In this document: positions 23,779 to 31,953 of the stretch, one piece after another
How the letters are laid out: every line of letters starts with the position of its first letter
Numbering within the stretch: position 1 is the first letter of the stretch
Source of the DNA: Arthrobacter nitroguajacolicus_D
GTDB lineage: Bacteria > Actinomycetota > Actinomycetes > Actinomycetales > Micrococcaceae
Reading direction: 5' to 3'
Assembly (NCBI RefSeq): GCF_031455195.1
Contig: NZ_JAVDSH010000007.1
Coordinates: 178,787-242,786, forward strand
DNA length: 64,000 nt
Program-made: the position numbers and the translations under genes
Notes under the pieces: generated by a model
Told to the model about the DNA's origin: nothing
What the model saw: only the letters and a program-made list of their open reading frames with translations
Database searches by the model: none

Positions 23779-24216
23779 TTAGGCGGCGGCTGCTGTTTGG
23801 AACGTGGGCGGGATGCGGTAGCGGCTGGGTAGCTCTGCGGCGGCTTCGGGCAGGTCTTCCGGGCCGTGGGCTTGCCCGTTCTTCCAGTGGGAAAAGGCCT
23901 CTTCGGTGATCGCGTCCCAGTACCGGGCCTTGGTCCGGTAGAACGTCGTTTTCACGTCTCCTTCGCAGTAGGTGGCCATGCCGAACAGGTTGCCGATCCC
24001 GTCAGCGGTGCGGGTTCCGGCGACCATGACGTAGGGCCACTGGCCCAGGTCCCAGCCGTCAGATCCCCAGCTGGGGATCACGACCCAGCCGTGTTCTCCG
24101 ATGAGTTCCATCCAGTCGTAACCGCCGTTCATGTGGTAATCACCCAACACGGTGACGCCGTGGATGGTTTCGCCGGTGTCCTCGGTGGTGATCGTCTGGA
24201 CGCTGATTGCGTTCAT
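23779..24216 (-). CDS. Hypothetical protein (145 aa)
   Basis: A glycine- and tryptophan-rich protein: VTVLGDYHMNGGYDWMELIG, GWVVIPSWGSDGWDLGQWPY, YCEGDVKTTFYRTKARYWDA and ITEEAFSHWKNGQ. The pattern suggests a compact beta domain. First gene after block A3, with AAGAAGGAG before the ATG. No family recognised. It is the most distal of the block-driven genes from the candidate oriT. Confidence 0.65.
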   Translation of the reverse strand: MNAISVQTITTEDTGETIHGVTVLGDYHMNGGYDWMELIGEHGWVVIPSWGSDGWDLGQWPYVMVAGTRTADGIGNLFGMATYCEGDVKTTFYRTKARYWDAITEEAFSHWKNGQAHGPEDLPEAAAELPSRYRIPPTFQTAAAA

Positions 24217-24621
24217 GGTGTTGCTCCTTCTTTTGCCGAGAAAGGTGGTGGGTGGGGCGGCTTAGGTGACCGGCCAGCTTCCCCTCTCCCCCGTTGTTTT
24301 TTGGCTGCTGGCGAAGCTTGCGGAGCTGTGGCCGACGGAGGCCTGTCTACCCTTGGGCAAGGTGTGGGAAATTCCCGGAGGAAATAAGCGACGCAGGAGC
24401 GCCGTAGGGACATTTCCTGCACCGCAGGCCCCGGAGCTTGCGGAGGGGCTAGACGGGGTGGAGCGGACACATAGAATCCGAAGGACAGCAGCCAAAAAAC
24501 GTCGTAGACACAACAGGACCGGGCACGGCGGAGCTCTGCGACGTCGGGACCGGGCCCAACAGCCGGCCATGGAGCGAAGCGGAGTGGACGCCCAAAAGGA
24601 GTGCGAGCCCCGCGAGCATGC
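24217..24621 (-). ncRNA. Repeated structured leader / promoter block, copy A3
   Basis: Sub-type A with the same 15-bp long-range helix as A1 and A2; it differs by a few changes in the pyrimidine tract near the start codon. It marks the upstream end of the minus-strand run: beyond it genes turn to the plus strand. Confidence 0.7.
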
Positions 24622-24701
24622 TCCTCCCTCCGTCTTGTCAGGCTGGGTTGGTACGGTGAACCTGTCCCGCCTGGTTTCCCCCAATCCCAGGCGGGACACT
24701 T

Positions 24702-25019
24702 ATGTCAGAAGGAGAGGTGGGGGCTGTGGGACTGCGAAACATTCTGAGCTGGCGCAGGAAAGCAGCGGAGCCGTCCGTGGCTGTGCCGGCGGTTGAGGAA
24801 CGCAAGCCGCTGACGGCTGCTGATTCGGCCGATCTGGAGGCCGCTTGGGAAGAACTGCGCCAGACTGACGCGGCGTCCAAGGTGACGTCGTTCCGTGCCT
24901 GTAGCCGCGACGGGCGCTCGTGGGCCGAAGACCCGGAGGCAGTGCGGGCGATCGCGGCGACCATCGGGCGCATCATGAATGAGACGGCGGACGGTCCGAA
25001 GGACGATCCTGCCCGGTAG
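24702..25019 (+). CDS. Hypothetical protein (105 aa)
   Basis: A helical protein with a basic start LRNILSWRRKAAEPSVAVPA, then DLEAAWEELRQTDAASKVTS, a FRACSRDGRSW patch and EAVRAIAATIGRIMNE. The ATG at 24702 is used, but AGAAGGAG at 24709-24716 favours the GTG at 24726 (97 residues). First plus-strand gene after the minus-strand run. No family recognised. Confidence 0.6.
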   Translation: MSEGEVGAVGLRNILSWRRKAAEPSVAVPAVEERKPLTAADSADLEAAWEELRQTDAASKVTSFRACSRDGRSWAEDPEAVRAIAATIGRIMNETADGPKDDPAR

Positions 25020-25057
25020 GGCGGGCCGCCGTGTGGCAGCCCGCCCCCTCATCCGGT

Positions 25058-25165
25058 CTAGCTTTCGTCTCCCTCTGGGGCCTTGGAGTTGGCGCGGTAC
25101 GCCATGATCGAAGCTCCCAGTGCTGTGAGCGAGAGAACGAAGTTCACGATGGTCAGTGGATCCAT
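25058..25165 (-). CDS. Single-span micro-protein (35 aa)
   Basis: MDPLTIVNFVLSLTALGASI then MAYRANSKAPEGDES: one hydrophobic span of about 20 residues and a short polar tail. AAGGAAACCTC precedes the ATG. It lies near a second minus-strand micro-protein at 25258. Too short for a family call. Confidence 0.55.
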   Translation of the reverse strand: MDPLTIVNFVLSLTALGASIMAYRANSKAPEGDES

Positions 25166-25257
25166 GAGGTTTCCTTATCGGTGAGTAGGACTTAGTCTGA
25201 GAAGGAGCCGGTGGCCGCAACCGAAGCGGTCACGACCACCGGGTTACGTAGCTACAC

Positions 25258-25407
25258 CTACTTCCTTGCTTTACGCTTACGCTTCCGAGTTGCAGCTCGG
25301 GAGCGTTTGCCCTTTAAGCGCGCGTTCCGCATGGAGAGTAAAGCGATGACAGCTGTCATCAAGCTCACGACCGAAGTCGCGAGCTTGATCGCTTCGTCGA
25401 TGCTCAT
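25258..25407 (-). CDS. Single-span micro-protein with very basic tail (49 aa)
   Basis: MSIDEAIKLATSVVSLMTAV plus IALLSMRN make an amphipathic start and one membrane span; the last 20 residues are almost only Arg, Lys and Ala. AAGGAGGT seven bases before the ATG is a perfect ribosome binding site, which is why this start is preferred to 25476. The build resembles type I toxins and holin-like peptides, but no antisense RNA or partner is obvious. The stretch 25408-25686 holds no gene that I accept. Confidence 0.6.
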   Translation of the reverse strand: MSIDEAIKLATSVVSLMTAVIALLSMRNARLKGKRSRAATRKRKRKARK

Positions 25408-25686
25408 GTAGCCACCTCCTTCCTGCCCCGCCGTGCGAGGCCCCCACGTCGCAGCCGGTCGAGGGTGGGCCGTCAACCCCGAAGAGTGACCGGGGAATCC
25501 CGCGAAATAAGGGAGCGCAGCGACCGCGTGGGAGGGCCCGGTTGCGTGGGTTGACGGGTCGGGCCCCCGGACGGCTACGATCAGTGGCCTTGTACGGAGA
25601 ACAACCCAGCCCCATGTAAGGCAAAAAGAAGCTTTTGCAGCCCGGAGCGCCAGCGAAGGTCAGTTCTGGTCCTTTAGGCTGAGGCC

Positions 25687-25881
25687 ATGGACAAGAAGAG
25701 AGCAGCGCTGAACTGGGCGTTTTTGGGGACTGGGTTCCTTGTATACGGGCTCTACTGTTCCCTGACCACGGGCGGGACCTGGTATCTCATCGCGTCCGCC
25801 GCAATCCTGGTCGCTTCCGGCGCGGTCTGCCTCGGAAGCGCGGTTCAGATTATGCGACGGCCGGTCCAGCAGCGCTACTAG
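25687..25881 (+). CDS. Small membrane protein (64 aa)
   Basis: Two spans: LNWAFLGTGFLVYGLYCSL and WYLIASAAILVASGAVCLG, with a basic end. TAGGCT stands six bases before the ATG, so the transcript may be leaderless. No family recognised. Confidence 0.6.
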   Translation: MDKKRAALNWAFLGTGFLVYGLYCSLTTGGTWYLIASAAILVASGAVCLGSAVQIMRRPVQQRY

Positions 25882-25906
25882 ACACAGCAACACTCAAAGG
25901 AGCAAC

Positions 25907-26230
25907 ATGCTTGGTTTCAAAGTGAACGTCCAGAAAGACGACAAGACGGCCGAGTTGGAGATCCAGGGCTTCACGGATCAGGAGACGGCCGAGGGCTTCG
26001 CGAACGCAGTTCAAGAGACCCTGCTGGTCTGCAAGGACGAGAACGAGGAGATCACCGGGTTCGAAGTTGGCCGCCCCGGTCCCATGGAACCCCGCGAGGG
26101 TGCTCCCGAAGCGGATATCGAAGACTTCATCGATCAGATCACCATGTCCGTCATGAGCCCTAAACCAGCGAACCTGGTCACAGGCGAGTCCCCCGTGCGG
26201 TTCGCTGTTGAGCACCCCGTGGAGTTGTAG
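25907..26230 (+). CDS. Hypothetical acidic protein (107 aa)
   Basis: Begins FKVNVQKDDKTAELEIQGFT and continues with a helix AEGFANAVQETLLV and acidic EADIEDFIDQITMSVMS. AAAGGAG precedes the ATG. It is followed after 57 bases by the DNA ligase gene, perhaps in one operon. No family recognised. Confidence 0.65.
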   Translation: MLGFKVNVQKDDKTAELEIQGFTDQETAEGFANAVQETLLVCKDENEEITGFEVGRPGPMEPREGAPEADIEDFIDQITMSVMSPKPANLVTGESPVRFAVEHPVEL

Positions 26231-26287
26231 CCGGGCGCCACTCCTAGGGGCGGGCCGCACGTAGCGGCAACACCAGGACGGGATCCC

Positions 26288-27301
26288 ATGAGCGAGTCCA
26301 TTCCGCGGGCGCTGCAACCACCGGTTGCTGTTGCCCTGGCGAAGCTCGTCAGGACGTTCCCCGGCCCCGCTGCCCTCCCGGGCGGGATCTGGGCGGAACC
26401 CAAATGGGATGGCTACCGGGCAATCGTCCTCAATGACTCCGACAGGGTGAGCCTTTGGAGTCGGCAAGGCAAGGAACTCTCCCGCATCTTTCCTGAGCTG
26501 TGCGAAGGTGTGCGCGCCCAGGTCCCGCCCGGCGTGGTCCTGGACGGTGAAGCGGTCATCTGGAACGGGGACCGGCTGGACTTCGAGGCGCTGCAGCGCC
26601 GCATGGTCAGTTCCAGGGCTGCGCTGCCGGCCTTGGTCCATGAACTGCCGGCGTCCTTCGCGGCCTTTGACGTGCTGGCGGTTGCCGGGCAGGACGTCCG
26701 GGGTGTGCCGTTCACCGGCCGCCGGCAGCTGCTCGAGGAACTGGCGAGGGACTGGACCGCCCCCTTGAACCTCTCCCCCACCACCACCGACATGGAACTG
26801 GCGAAGACCTGGTTGAAAGACCTGCCCCACACAGGGGTTGAAGGGCTGGTTTTCAAGGGAGGATCGCAGCCATATGATGGCTCGCGTTCCTGGTTGAAAC
26901 TGAAGACAAAAAACACGTTCGATGCAGTCTGCGCGGCCGTCATCGGCCCGATCACCCAGCCGCAGGCCATCATCGCCGGCCTGCCGATCGATGGGCAGCT
27001 GCGGATCGTGGGACGGTCCACAGTCCTCACCACGCGGGCAGGGCGGGAGCTGGGCCGCCGGCTCAGCCCGGCAGAGCCCGGGCATCCCTGGCCGGAAGAA
27101 ATCAGCGAGATCTCGCTGAACAGATTCAGCAAAGACAAAGGCCCGGTTCACCTGACATTGGTGGAGCCCGTTGTGGTCGAGATATCGGCCGACGTCGCGT
27201 GGACCGGGAAATCGTTCCGTCACCCGATTTCCCTGCTTCGGGTACGTCCGGAGTTTGACCCATCCGAGGTCGAACTTCCGTCGCCTCTTCAAAACCGTTA
27301 G
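26288..27301 (+). CDS. ATP-dependent DNA ligase (LigC/D-type catalytic core)
   Basis: The 337-residue protein holds the adenylation motif EPKWDGYRA with the nucleophile Lys at residue 39, then LDGEAVIW (motif III region), GVEGLVFKGG (motif IV) and SRSWLKLKTK (motif V), and a C-terminal OB-fold that ends VRPEFDPSEVE. Such small ligases seal nicks, often in repair or end-joining of Actinobacteria. It lacks the polymerase and nuclease domains of LigD. Its place just before umuDC suggests a repair island. Confidence 0.9.
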   Translation: MSESIPRALQPPVAVALAKLVRTFPGPAALPGGIWAEPKWDGYRAIVLNDSDRVSLWSRQGKELSRIFPELCEGVRAQVPPGVVLDGEAVIWNGDRLDFEALQRRMVSSRAALPALVHELPASFAAFDVLAVAGQDVRGVPFTGRRQLLEELARDWTAPLNLSPTTTDMELAKTWLKDLPHTGVEGLVFKGGSQPYDGSRSWLKLKTKNTFDAVCAAVIGPITQPQAIIAGLPIDGQLRIVGRSTVLTTRAGRELGRRLSPAEPGHPWPEEISEISLNRFSKDKGPVHLTLVEPVVVEISADVAWTGKSFRHPISLLRVRPEFDPSEVELPSPLQNR

Positions 27302-27449
27302 CGAATCCTTCCCGCGGTGGACGGGGTGTGCACACTGGCGGGCAGGTGGAGCCCTCCGCACAGCTCAAAGCTGTCCCCATTGTGTGCAAGCCGTCCATGC
27401 CGCCCCGGGGTCGGCTTATTTCGTCTGACCGCTGGAGTACAGTTATTAC

Positions 27450-27465
27450 TCGAACATAGTTTCGA
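27450..27465. promoter_or_regulatory. LexA (SOS) box before umuD
   Basis: TCGAACATAGTTTCGA matches the actinobacterial SOS box TCGAAC-N4-GTTCGA in all but one base. It lies 14 bases before the umuD start, so LexA bound here would block the umuDC promoter. Confidence 0.85.
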
Positions 27466-27478
27466 ATAAAGGTGTGTT

Positions 27479-27910
27479 GTGGGCGTGATAGTTGGCCCCC
27501 GTGTGATAGATGCGGGACTGTCCTTAGTGACGGTGCTGGTGGCACCGGTAGCGGTGGCCGCCGGCTATCCCTCGCCCGCCCAGGATTACTTCGACGGCCG
27601 GATCGATCTCAACGCGCACCTGGTCAAGGACGTGACCAGCACGTTCATCGTCCGGGTCACCGGCCAGTCCATGGAGCAGGCCGGCATCAGCGATGGCGAT
27701 GAGCTGGTGGTGAACAGGGCGCTGGAGCCGAAGGACGGTTCCGTGGTTGTGGCGATCCTGGACGGTGAGCTGACGATCAAGAGGTTGAGGATCACGCCGT
27801 CAGGGGTGATCCTGCAGGCCGACAACCCGCGGTTTCCGGACATTGAGGTTCCGGCGCTGGCCGAACTCTCGGTGTGGGGCGTTGTTGAGCGGTGTTTGCA
27901 TTATGTCTAA
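27479..27910 (+). CDS. umuD: UmuD-like S24 peptidase
   Basis: A 143-residue LexA/UmuD-type protein. The self-cleavage site is Ala28-Gly29 (VAAGYPSP), the catalytic Ser is S64 in TGQSMEQ and the Lys is K101 in ELTIKRL. After RecA-stimulated cleavage, UmuD' activates the polymerase UmuC. GTG start with AAAGGTG upstream; a LexA box stands directly before it. Its last codons overlap umuC by eight bases. Confidence 0.92.
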   Translation: MGVIVGPRVIDAGLSLVTVLVAPVAVAAGYPSPAQDYFDGRIDLNAHLVKDVTSTFIVRVTGQSMEQAGISDGDELVVNRALEPKDGSVVVAILDGELTIKRLRITPSGVILQADNPRFPDIEVPALAELSVWGVVERCLHYV

Positions 27911-29201
27911 GCCCGCGGTGATGCGCCGGATGCAGGAGATCGCGCACGTGGACGTGAACTGCTTTTACGCCTCGGCCGAGCGGGCGTTCAACCCGGCGTT
28001 GGAGGGCAAGCCCATCATTGTGCTTTCCAACAATGACGGCTGCGCCGTGACCCGCTCCCCGGAAGCGAAACGCCTGGGTATTGCCATGGGCGATCCGTGG
28101 TTCAAGCTCCGGCCCCGGGCCAAGGAATGGGGTCTGGTGGCTTTGTCGAGCAACTACGAGTTGTACGGGGACATCTCCGCCCGGGTCATGGAGCTGTTGG
28201 GCCGCTACTCGGCCTGGTTGGAGGTGTACTCCATCGATGAGGCGTTCCTGGGCGTCAAAGGTGAACCGGACGAGCTGCTGGCCCTGGGCCGGGAGATGAA
28301 GGCCGCGTGCCGGCGGAACGTCGGCGTGCCGGTCTGCGTCGGGATCGCACCCACGAAGACCCTTGCCAAGCTGTGCAACAAGTGGGCCAAAAACAACCCA
28401 GCTTTCAACGGTGTCTGCCGGTGGGAGTCAGTGCCGGCCGTCCAGCGCGAAGCGCTGATGGCCAAGCTGTCCGTGATCGAAATCTGGGGCGTGGCCACCA
28501 GGCTCACCAAGCGCCTGAACGCGATGGGGATCTTCACTATCGCTGACCTTGCCGGTGCTAACCCGGTTGCTATCCGGGACAAGTTCTCCATCGTCATGAT
28601 GCGCACCGTCCTGGAACTGCAAGGCACCCCGTGTATCCCGATGGAAGAGGAACGGATCGGCCGGGACCAGCTGATTTTCTCCCGGTCCTTCGCCACACCG
28701 ATCACCACAACGGCAGGGTTGCGGCAGGTCATGAGCGTCTACGCGCAAATGGCCTCCGCACGCCTGGCCAAACACGACCTGCAAGCCAAGGTGCTGACAG
28801 CCTTCGCGGCGACGTCGCACTTCAACCCCAACGAGAAGTCCTTCCCCTCGGTCTGCCTGGCGCTGCCGATGCCGACTGCGGATCCGGTGTTGCTGACGAA
28901 GGCAGCCCACGCGCTGCTCCCCCAGGTCCATGAGGGCGTGAAGTACGTCCGGGCCGGGGTCATGGTCACCGACCTGCGCCCGTCCGGGAACCAGAAACCC
29001 TTGGAGCTGTTCGAGAACCCGCACGAAGAACGCGGCATCGGGATCCTGCTGGAAGACGTGGCCAAGCGGTACGGCCGCGGATCCATCGGGCTCGGCCATG
29101 CCGGGATCAAAGGCGGGCCGGACTGGTCCATGAAACGCGACATGCTCTCCCCCAGGTACACCACCCACTGGGACGAACTCCCCCTCGTCAAGGCCGCCTG
29201 A
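27903..29201 (+). CDS. umuC: DNA polymerase V subunit UmuC (Y-family)
   Basis: The 432-residue protein has the Y-family motifs HVDVNCFYASAERAF, NDGCAVTRSPEAKRLGI and YSIDEAFLGV with the metal-binding Asp-Glu, an HhH segment IWGVATRLTKRLNAMGI and the little-finger domain. The C-terminal DUF4113-like end GPDWSMKRDMLSPRYTTHW is typical of UmuC. It copies past DNA lesions when joined by cleaved UmuD. ATG at 27903 overlaps umuD; upstream frame extension is out of context. Regulated with umuD by LexA. Confidence 0.94.
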   Translation: MSKPAVMRRMQEIAHVDVNCFYASAERAFNPALEGKPIIVLSNNDGCAVTRSPEAKRLGIAMGDPWFKLRPRAKEWGLVALSSNYELYGDISARVMELLGRYSAWLEVYSIDEAFLGVKGEPDELLALGREMKAACRRNVGVPVCVGIAPTKTLAKLCNKWAKNNPAFNGVCRWESVPAVQREALMAKLSVIEIWGVATRLTKRLNAMGIFTIADLAGANPVAIRDKFSIVMMRTVLELQGTPCIPMEEERIGRDQLIFSRSFATPITTTAGLRQVMSVYAQMASARLAKHDLQAKVLTAFAATSHFNPNEKSFPSVCLALPMPTADPVLLTKAAHALLPQVHEGVKYVRAGVMVTDLRPSGNQKPLELFENPHEERGIGILLEDVAKRYGRGSIGLGHAGIKGGPDWSMKRDMLSPRYTTHWDELPLVKAA

Positions 29202-29230
29202 CCGGCGCCCAGCAAGAAAGGAAACCACAA

Positions 29231-29545
29231 ATGACCCTTGCGCCCGAATCCCCCTCGACCGTCCACGACATCGAGGTCCGGTTCAGCCCCGACGGCACAC
29301 CGTTGGCGATCCGCCACGACGGCCGGATCTGGATGGTTGACCCCGACGTCCACACCGCTCACTGGTTCACCAGGGACGCATGGTGGGAAACCCGGAACCG
29401 GGCCGCCGTCGGCACCGGCGATGTCGTCAGCGTCGAACACTGGCAAGTCCAAGCCAAACTACCGTCCCTTAACGCCGAACTGCGCACGTTCACGCTGCGG
29501 CGGGAACCCATGGCCACCGCGTGGCAACTCGAATCCATCAGCTAG
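29231..29545 (+). CDS. Hypothetical protein after umuC (104 aa)
   Basis: A beta-rich protein: IEVRFSPDGTPLAIRHDGRI, W-VDPDVHTAHWFTRDAWW, then VEHWQVQAKLPSLNAELRTF. Many actinobacterial umuDC or imuB operons end with such a small DUF6504-like protein; that link is from memory and not checked. AAAGGAAACCACAA before the ATG. Its stop overlaps the next start. Confidence 0.65.
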   Translation: MTLAPESPSTVHDIEVRFSPDGTPLAIRHDGRIWMVDPDVHTAHWFTRDAWWETRNRAAVGTGDVVSVEHWQVQAKLPSLNAELRTFTLRREPMATAWQLESIS

Positions 29546-29943
29546 TGCCGGCTGACCTGTACCATTCCCCTGTTCCTGAACAGCTGTGGGAACGGATCCG
29601 CAACGAGTTCCACCTCCCGAGCCTGGATCAAGTCCGGGAACGGTTCTCCGCCATGCAGGAGGATCCCGAACCGGTCATACGGGAACTGGTTAGGGTCTTC
29701 CTGGACGGTGGGACGTATTGCCCTGGTTACCAGTTCCGCCCGGACCTGACCTTGGAGCCGGTGGTGGTGAAACTGTTCGAACGAGCCATGGAGCTGCGGA
29801 TCCCCCACAATTATTTCGCACTGTGGATGATGGTCCCTTCCCCTGCTCTGCAGGGGAAGTGGCCCGTGGATCTCCGCCGCAACAACAAGGCATCAGCCCT
29901 GCTCGTGGAGCTCGACCGGACCTTTGCAGGCAGAGCGGCCTAA
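29545..29943 (+). CDS. Hypothetical protein (132 aa)
   Basis: Starts at a GTG that overlaps the stop of the previous gene (TAGTG). DLYHSPVPEQLWERIRNEFH, LDQVRERFSAMQEDPEPVI and a cysteine-containing YCPGYQFRPDL patch, then a helical end with WPVDLRRNNKASALLVELDR. It belongs to the umuDC transcription unit. No family recognised. Confidence 0.6.
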   Translation: MPADLYHSPVPEQLWERIRNEFHLPSLDQVRERFSAMQEDPEPVIRELVRVFLDGGTYCPGYQFRPDLTLEPVVVKLFERAMELRIPHNYFALWMMVPSPALQGKWPVDLRRNNKASALLVELDRTFAGRAA

Positions 29944-29992
29944 TCGATATGGGGACGCCCGAAATAACAGCGGCCAGCAGAGCCTTCTGCGT

Positions 29993-30286
29993 CTATCTGC
30001 CCCAGCGTGGGGTTGCTGCGCGGGCCTTCAGGGCACAGCACAGCGCGTACCAGGACAGGCCGGTCAGGCTCATACTTCCGGCTGACAGGCACGGCGAAGC
30101 TATGTTGTCCGTCGGCAGGGACTGGCCGGTCACCATCAGAACGGCCGAGACCAGAATCAGAACACATGCGGCACTGGTCCACTGGCGGAATGACCACCGG
30201 TGAAGTCGCGCGCCCGAACCATCGTGCCACCACAGCCGCGCGTGTTCTTTTAACGAAGCGGCCGCGATCAGCGGGTTGGTTTCCAT
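29993..30286 (-). CDS. Small membrane protein (97 aa)
   Basis: From the ATG at 30286 (AAGGATGAG upstream) the protein reads METNPLIAAASLKEHARLWW, a basic patch RLHRWSFRQW, a first span ACVLILVSAVLMVTG and a second weaker span TGLSWYALCCALK with an arginine-rich tail. It lies opposite to the umuDC unit. No family recognised. Confidence 0.5.
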   Translation of the reverse strand: METNPLIAAASLKEHARLWWHDGSGARLHRWSFRQWTSAACVLILVSAVLMVTGQSLPTDNIASPCLSAGSMSLTGLSWYALCCALKARAATPRWGR

Positions 30287-30355
30287 ACGCTCATCCTTGC
30301 ATTCACCTCTGACATTTCGAGCCTCGCGGCCCCACCAGGTGACGAGGCCTAGGAT

Positions 30356-30505
30356 ATGGGAGTGAAAGTGACCCTGACCGTAGAGGCCGGCGACGGCGAA
30401 CTCAGCCACGTCGAAGCCGAAGGTGAGACGTATGAGAAGGCCAAAGCGGCCGCCGAAGCGCTGATCCCGGAAGGCTCCAAAACCATTGCCATCCGCACCG
30501 ACTAG
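30356..30505 (+). CDS. Small acidic protein (49 aa), first of two paralogues
   Basis: MGVKVTLTVEAGDGELSHVE, then AEGETYEKAKAAAEALIPEG and SKTIAIRTD: a beta-hairpin, a helix and a strand. A frameshifted paralogue is at 46367-46515, with the same layout and many third-position differences, which shows that the protein sequence was under selection. AGGA lies near both ATG 30356 and GTG 30362; either may be the start. Function unknown. Confidence 0.65.
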   Translation: MGVKVTLTVEAGDGELSHVEAEGETYEKAKAAAEALIPEGSKTIAIRTD

Positions 30506-30517
30506 CAAGCGCACCGC

Positions 30518-31389
30518 ATGAGTTCAGAGACACGAACGGCAGTTGAGTCAGCTCAGCTGATAGCGGCGTTTTACAAGGACAAGGGGTACCTGCCCACTCG
30601 GCACACTCCTGCTTCAGGGGAGCACAAACGCCTGGCGTCAGCTCTCGAGAGGCTGCGCCGGCTCGAAGCCGGCGGGACCCTCCCTGAAGACGCAGCCCGG
30701 ATCCTGTACAGGGCCCATCCGCACTGGATGGACCGGTCCGAACAAGCCACCGAGCGCTGGCGACGTACAGCGGAGGACTTCATCTCATGGGTACAGGGGA
30801 ACGGCAGGTTCCCGAGCCAAACCGCCGAAGACGCCTCGGAACGGTTCCTGGGCAGGTGGCTGGTCCGGCAGCGTGAAGATGCGCGCCGGGAACGGTTCCC
30901 GGCCCGGGTCCGCGAGCTCGATGACCGGCTGCCTGAATGGCGTGAGACCTTTACATATCAGGACAGGCACTCGTACATCGAGTCAGCCCAGCTCATCGCC
31001 GCCTACGTCCAGCGACACGGCACGCTGCCGGCCCCGGATGGAGAAAGCAGCGAAACAGCACGCCTGGCAAGAGTTTTGCTCGTCCTGCGGAACCAAAAAA
31101 GGCGTGGCCTGCTCGCCAAGGAAGCCGTCCAGGCGCTCGATGCTGCGTTCCCGGGTGGCTGGACGGGATCGCTCTCAACGTCGAACGGCACTGGCAAAAA
31201 AGGGCCGCTGAGTTCATCGAGTGGGTGCAGGACAACGACAGACGCCCGCACCGTAACGCCGCTGACCCCGCCGAACGTGCCCTCGCGGCATGGGTCGCAA
31301 GGCAAAGAATGCACGCAAAGCAGGGCCAATACCCGGCCCGGATCAAGGAGCTGAACAAACGCATGCCCGGCTGGGACCGAACACCCTAA
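30518..31389 (+). pseudogene. Helicase-associated (HA) domain protein, frameshifted
   Basis: The frame from 30518 gives two HA-like repeats: ESAQLIAAFYKDKGYLPT with FISWVQGNGRFPSQ-AEDASE, RWLVRQREDARRERFPARVR, and again ESAQLIAAYVQRHGTLPAPD. At about 31153 (CCCGGGTGG) the homology leaves this frame. With one inserted base it goes on as WLDGIALNVERHWQKRAAEF, IEWVQDNDRRPHRNAADPAE and ends RMPGWDRTP at 31389. The first frame instead runs into low-complexity Ser/Thr/Arg and stops at 31354. The deletion lies in a G-run, so sequencing error is possible. HA domains flank superfamily II helicases; here no helicase core is present. Confidence 0.7.
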
Positions 31390-31411
31390 CTCCGGAAGCG
31401 GCAGGGCAGGG

Positions 31412-31939
31412 CTATTTATCGGCCCAGCGCTCGTGTGCGGCTTGGCGGCTGATCCCAGCCGCCCGGCCAATATCCGTCCAGGAAGCGCCGGCTGCTTTCG
31501 CGGCCGCGACGGTCTTATCCAAGCGGTGCCCGGCCTGGCGGTGCTCCCTCGCAGCGGCCTCCACACCAAGGATCGCTTCAGACGGGGCGATGTGGGCAAG
31601 CCATTCCTCGTGAACAGCATCTTCCACGAGGCTAGAGACGAAGGCTGCTTCCCCTGGTGCAAGGTATTCCCTGCGCGCCTCAAAATCAGCTTCTGCAGGT
31701 GTGAGAACTCGTTGCCATAATTCTCCGCGCCAGCCGCATTCGCAGGCTCCGCGCCAGTTCATGATCTTGTCGTCAGGAATGAGGTCCTGGTCGGGCGCGA
31801 AGTCCCCTCCTGATGGATAGTCCCCAGTGATCCCAAGGAACAGCATTCCCTCCCTGGTCGAAGTCGACGAGAGCCTGCCGTCCGGCGCAACCGACGCTAC
31901 CCAGCCCTCGTGCTTGTAGTCGTTCGAGATCCAGCCCAT
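31412..31939 (-). CDS. Hypothetical DNA-binding protein with C-terminal HTH (175 aa)
   Basis: From the ATG at 31939 the protein begins MGWISNDYKHEGWVASVAPD, has a CECGWRG zinc-knuckle-like patch and ends with GASWTDIGRAAGISRQAAHE-RW, a clear helix-turn-helix. AGGAAGG lies eleven bases upstream. The perfect palindrome 15 bases before the start suggests autoregulation. Proteins of this layout occur on actinobacterial plasmids; no function known to me. Confidence 0.72.
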   Translation of the reverse strand: MGWISNDYKHEGWVASVAPDGRLSSTSTREGMLFLGITGDYPSGGDFAPDQDLIPDDKIMNWRGACECGWRGELWQRVLTPAEADFEARREYLAPGEAAFVSSLVEDAVHEEWLAHIAPSEAILGVEAAAREHRQAGHRLDKTVAAAKAAGASWTDIGRAAGISRQAAHERWADK

Positions 31940-31953
31940 GGCGTCATGCCTTC

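Noticed and set aside
15295..24621. Repeats as a CRISPR array
   Set aside because: Units are 55 to 400 bp long, lie before different genes, and there are no short spacers or cas genes.
25850..27361. 503-codon minus-strand frame opposite the DNA ligase
   Set aside because: Antisense frame caused by high GC; the plus strand has all ligase motifs.
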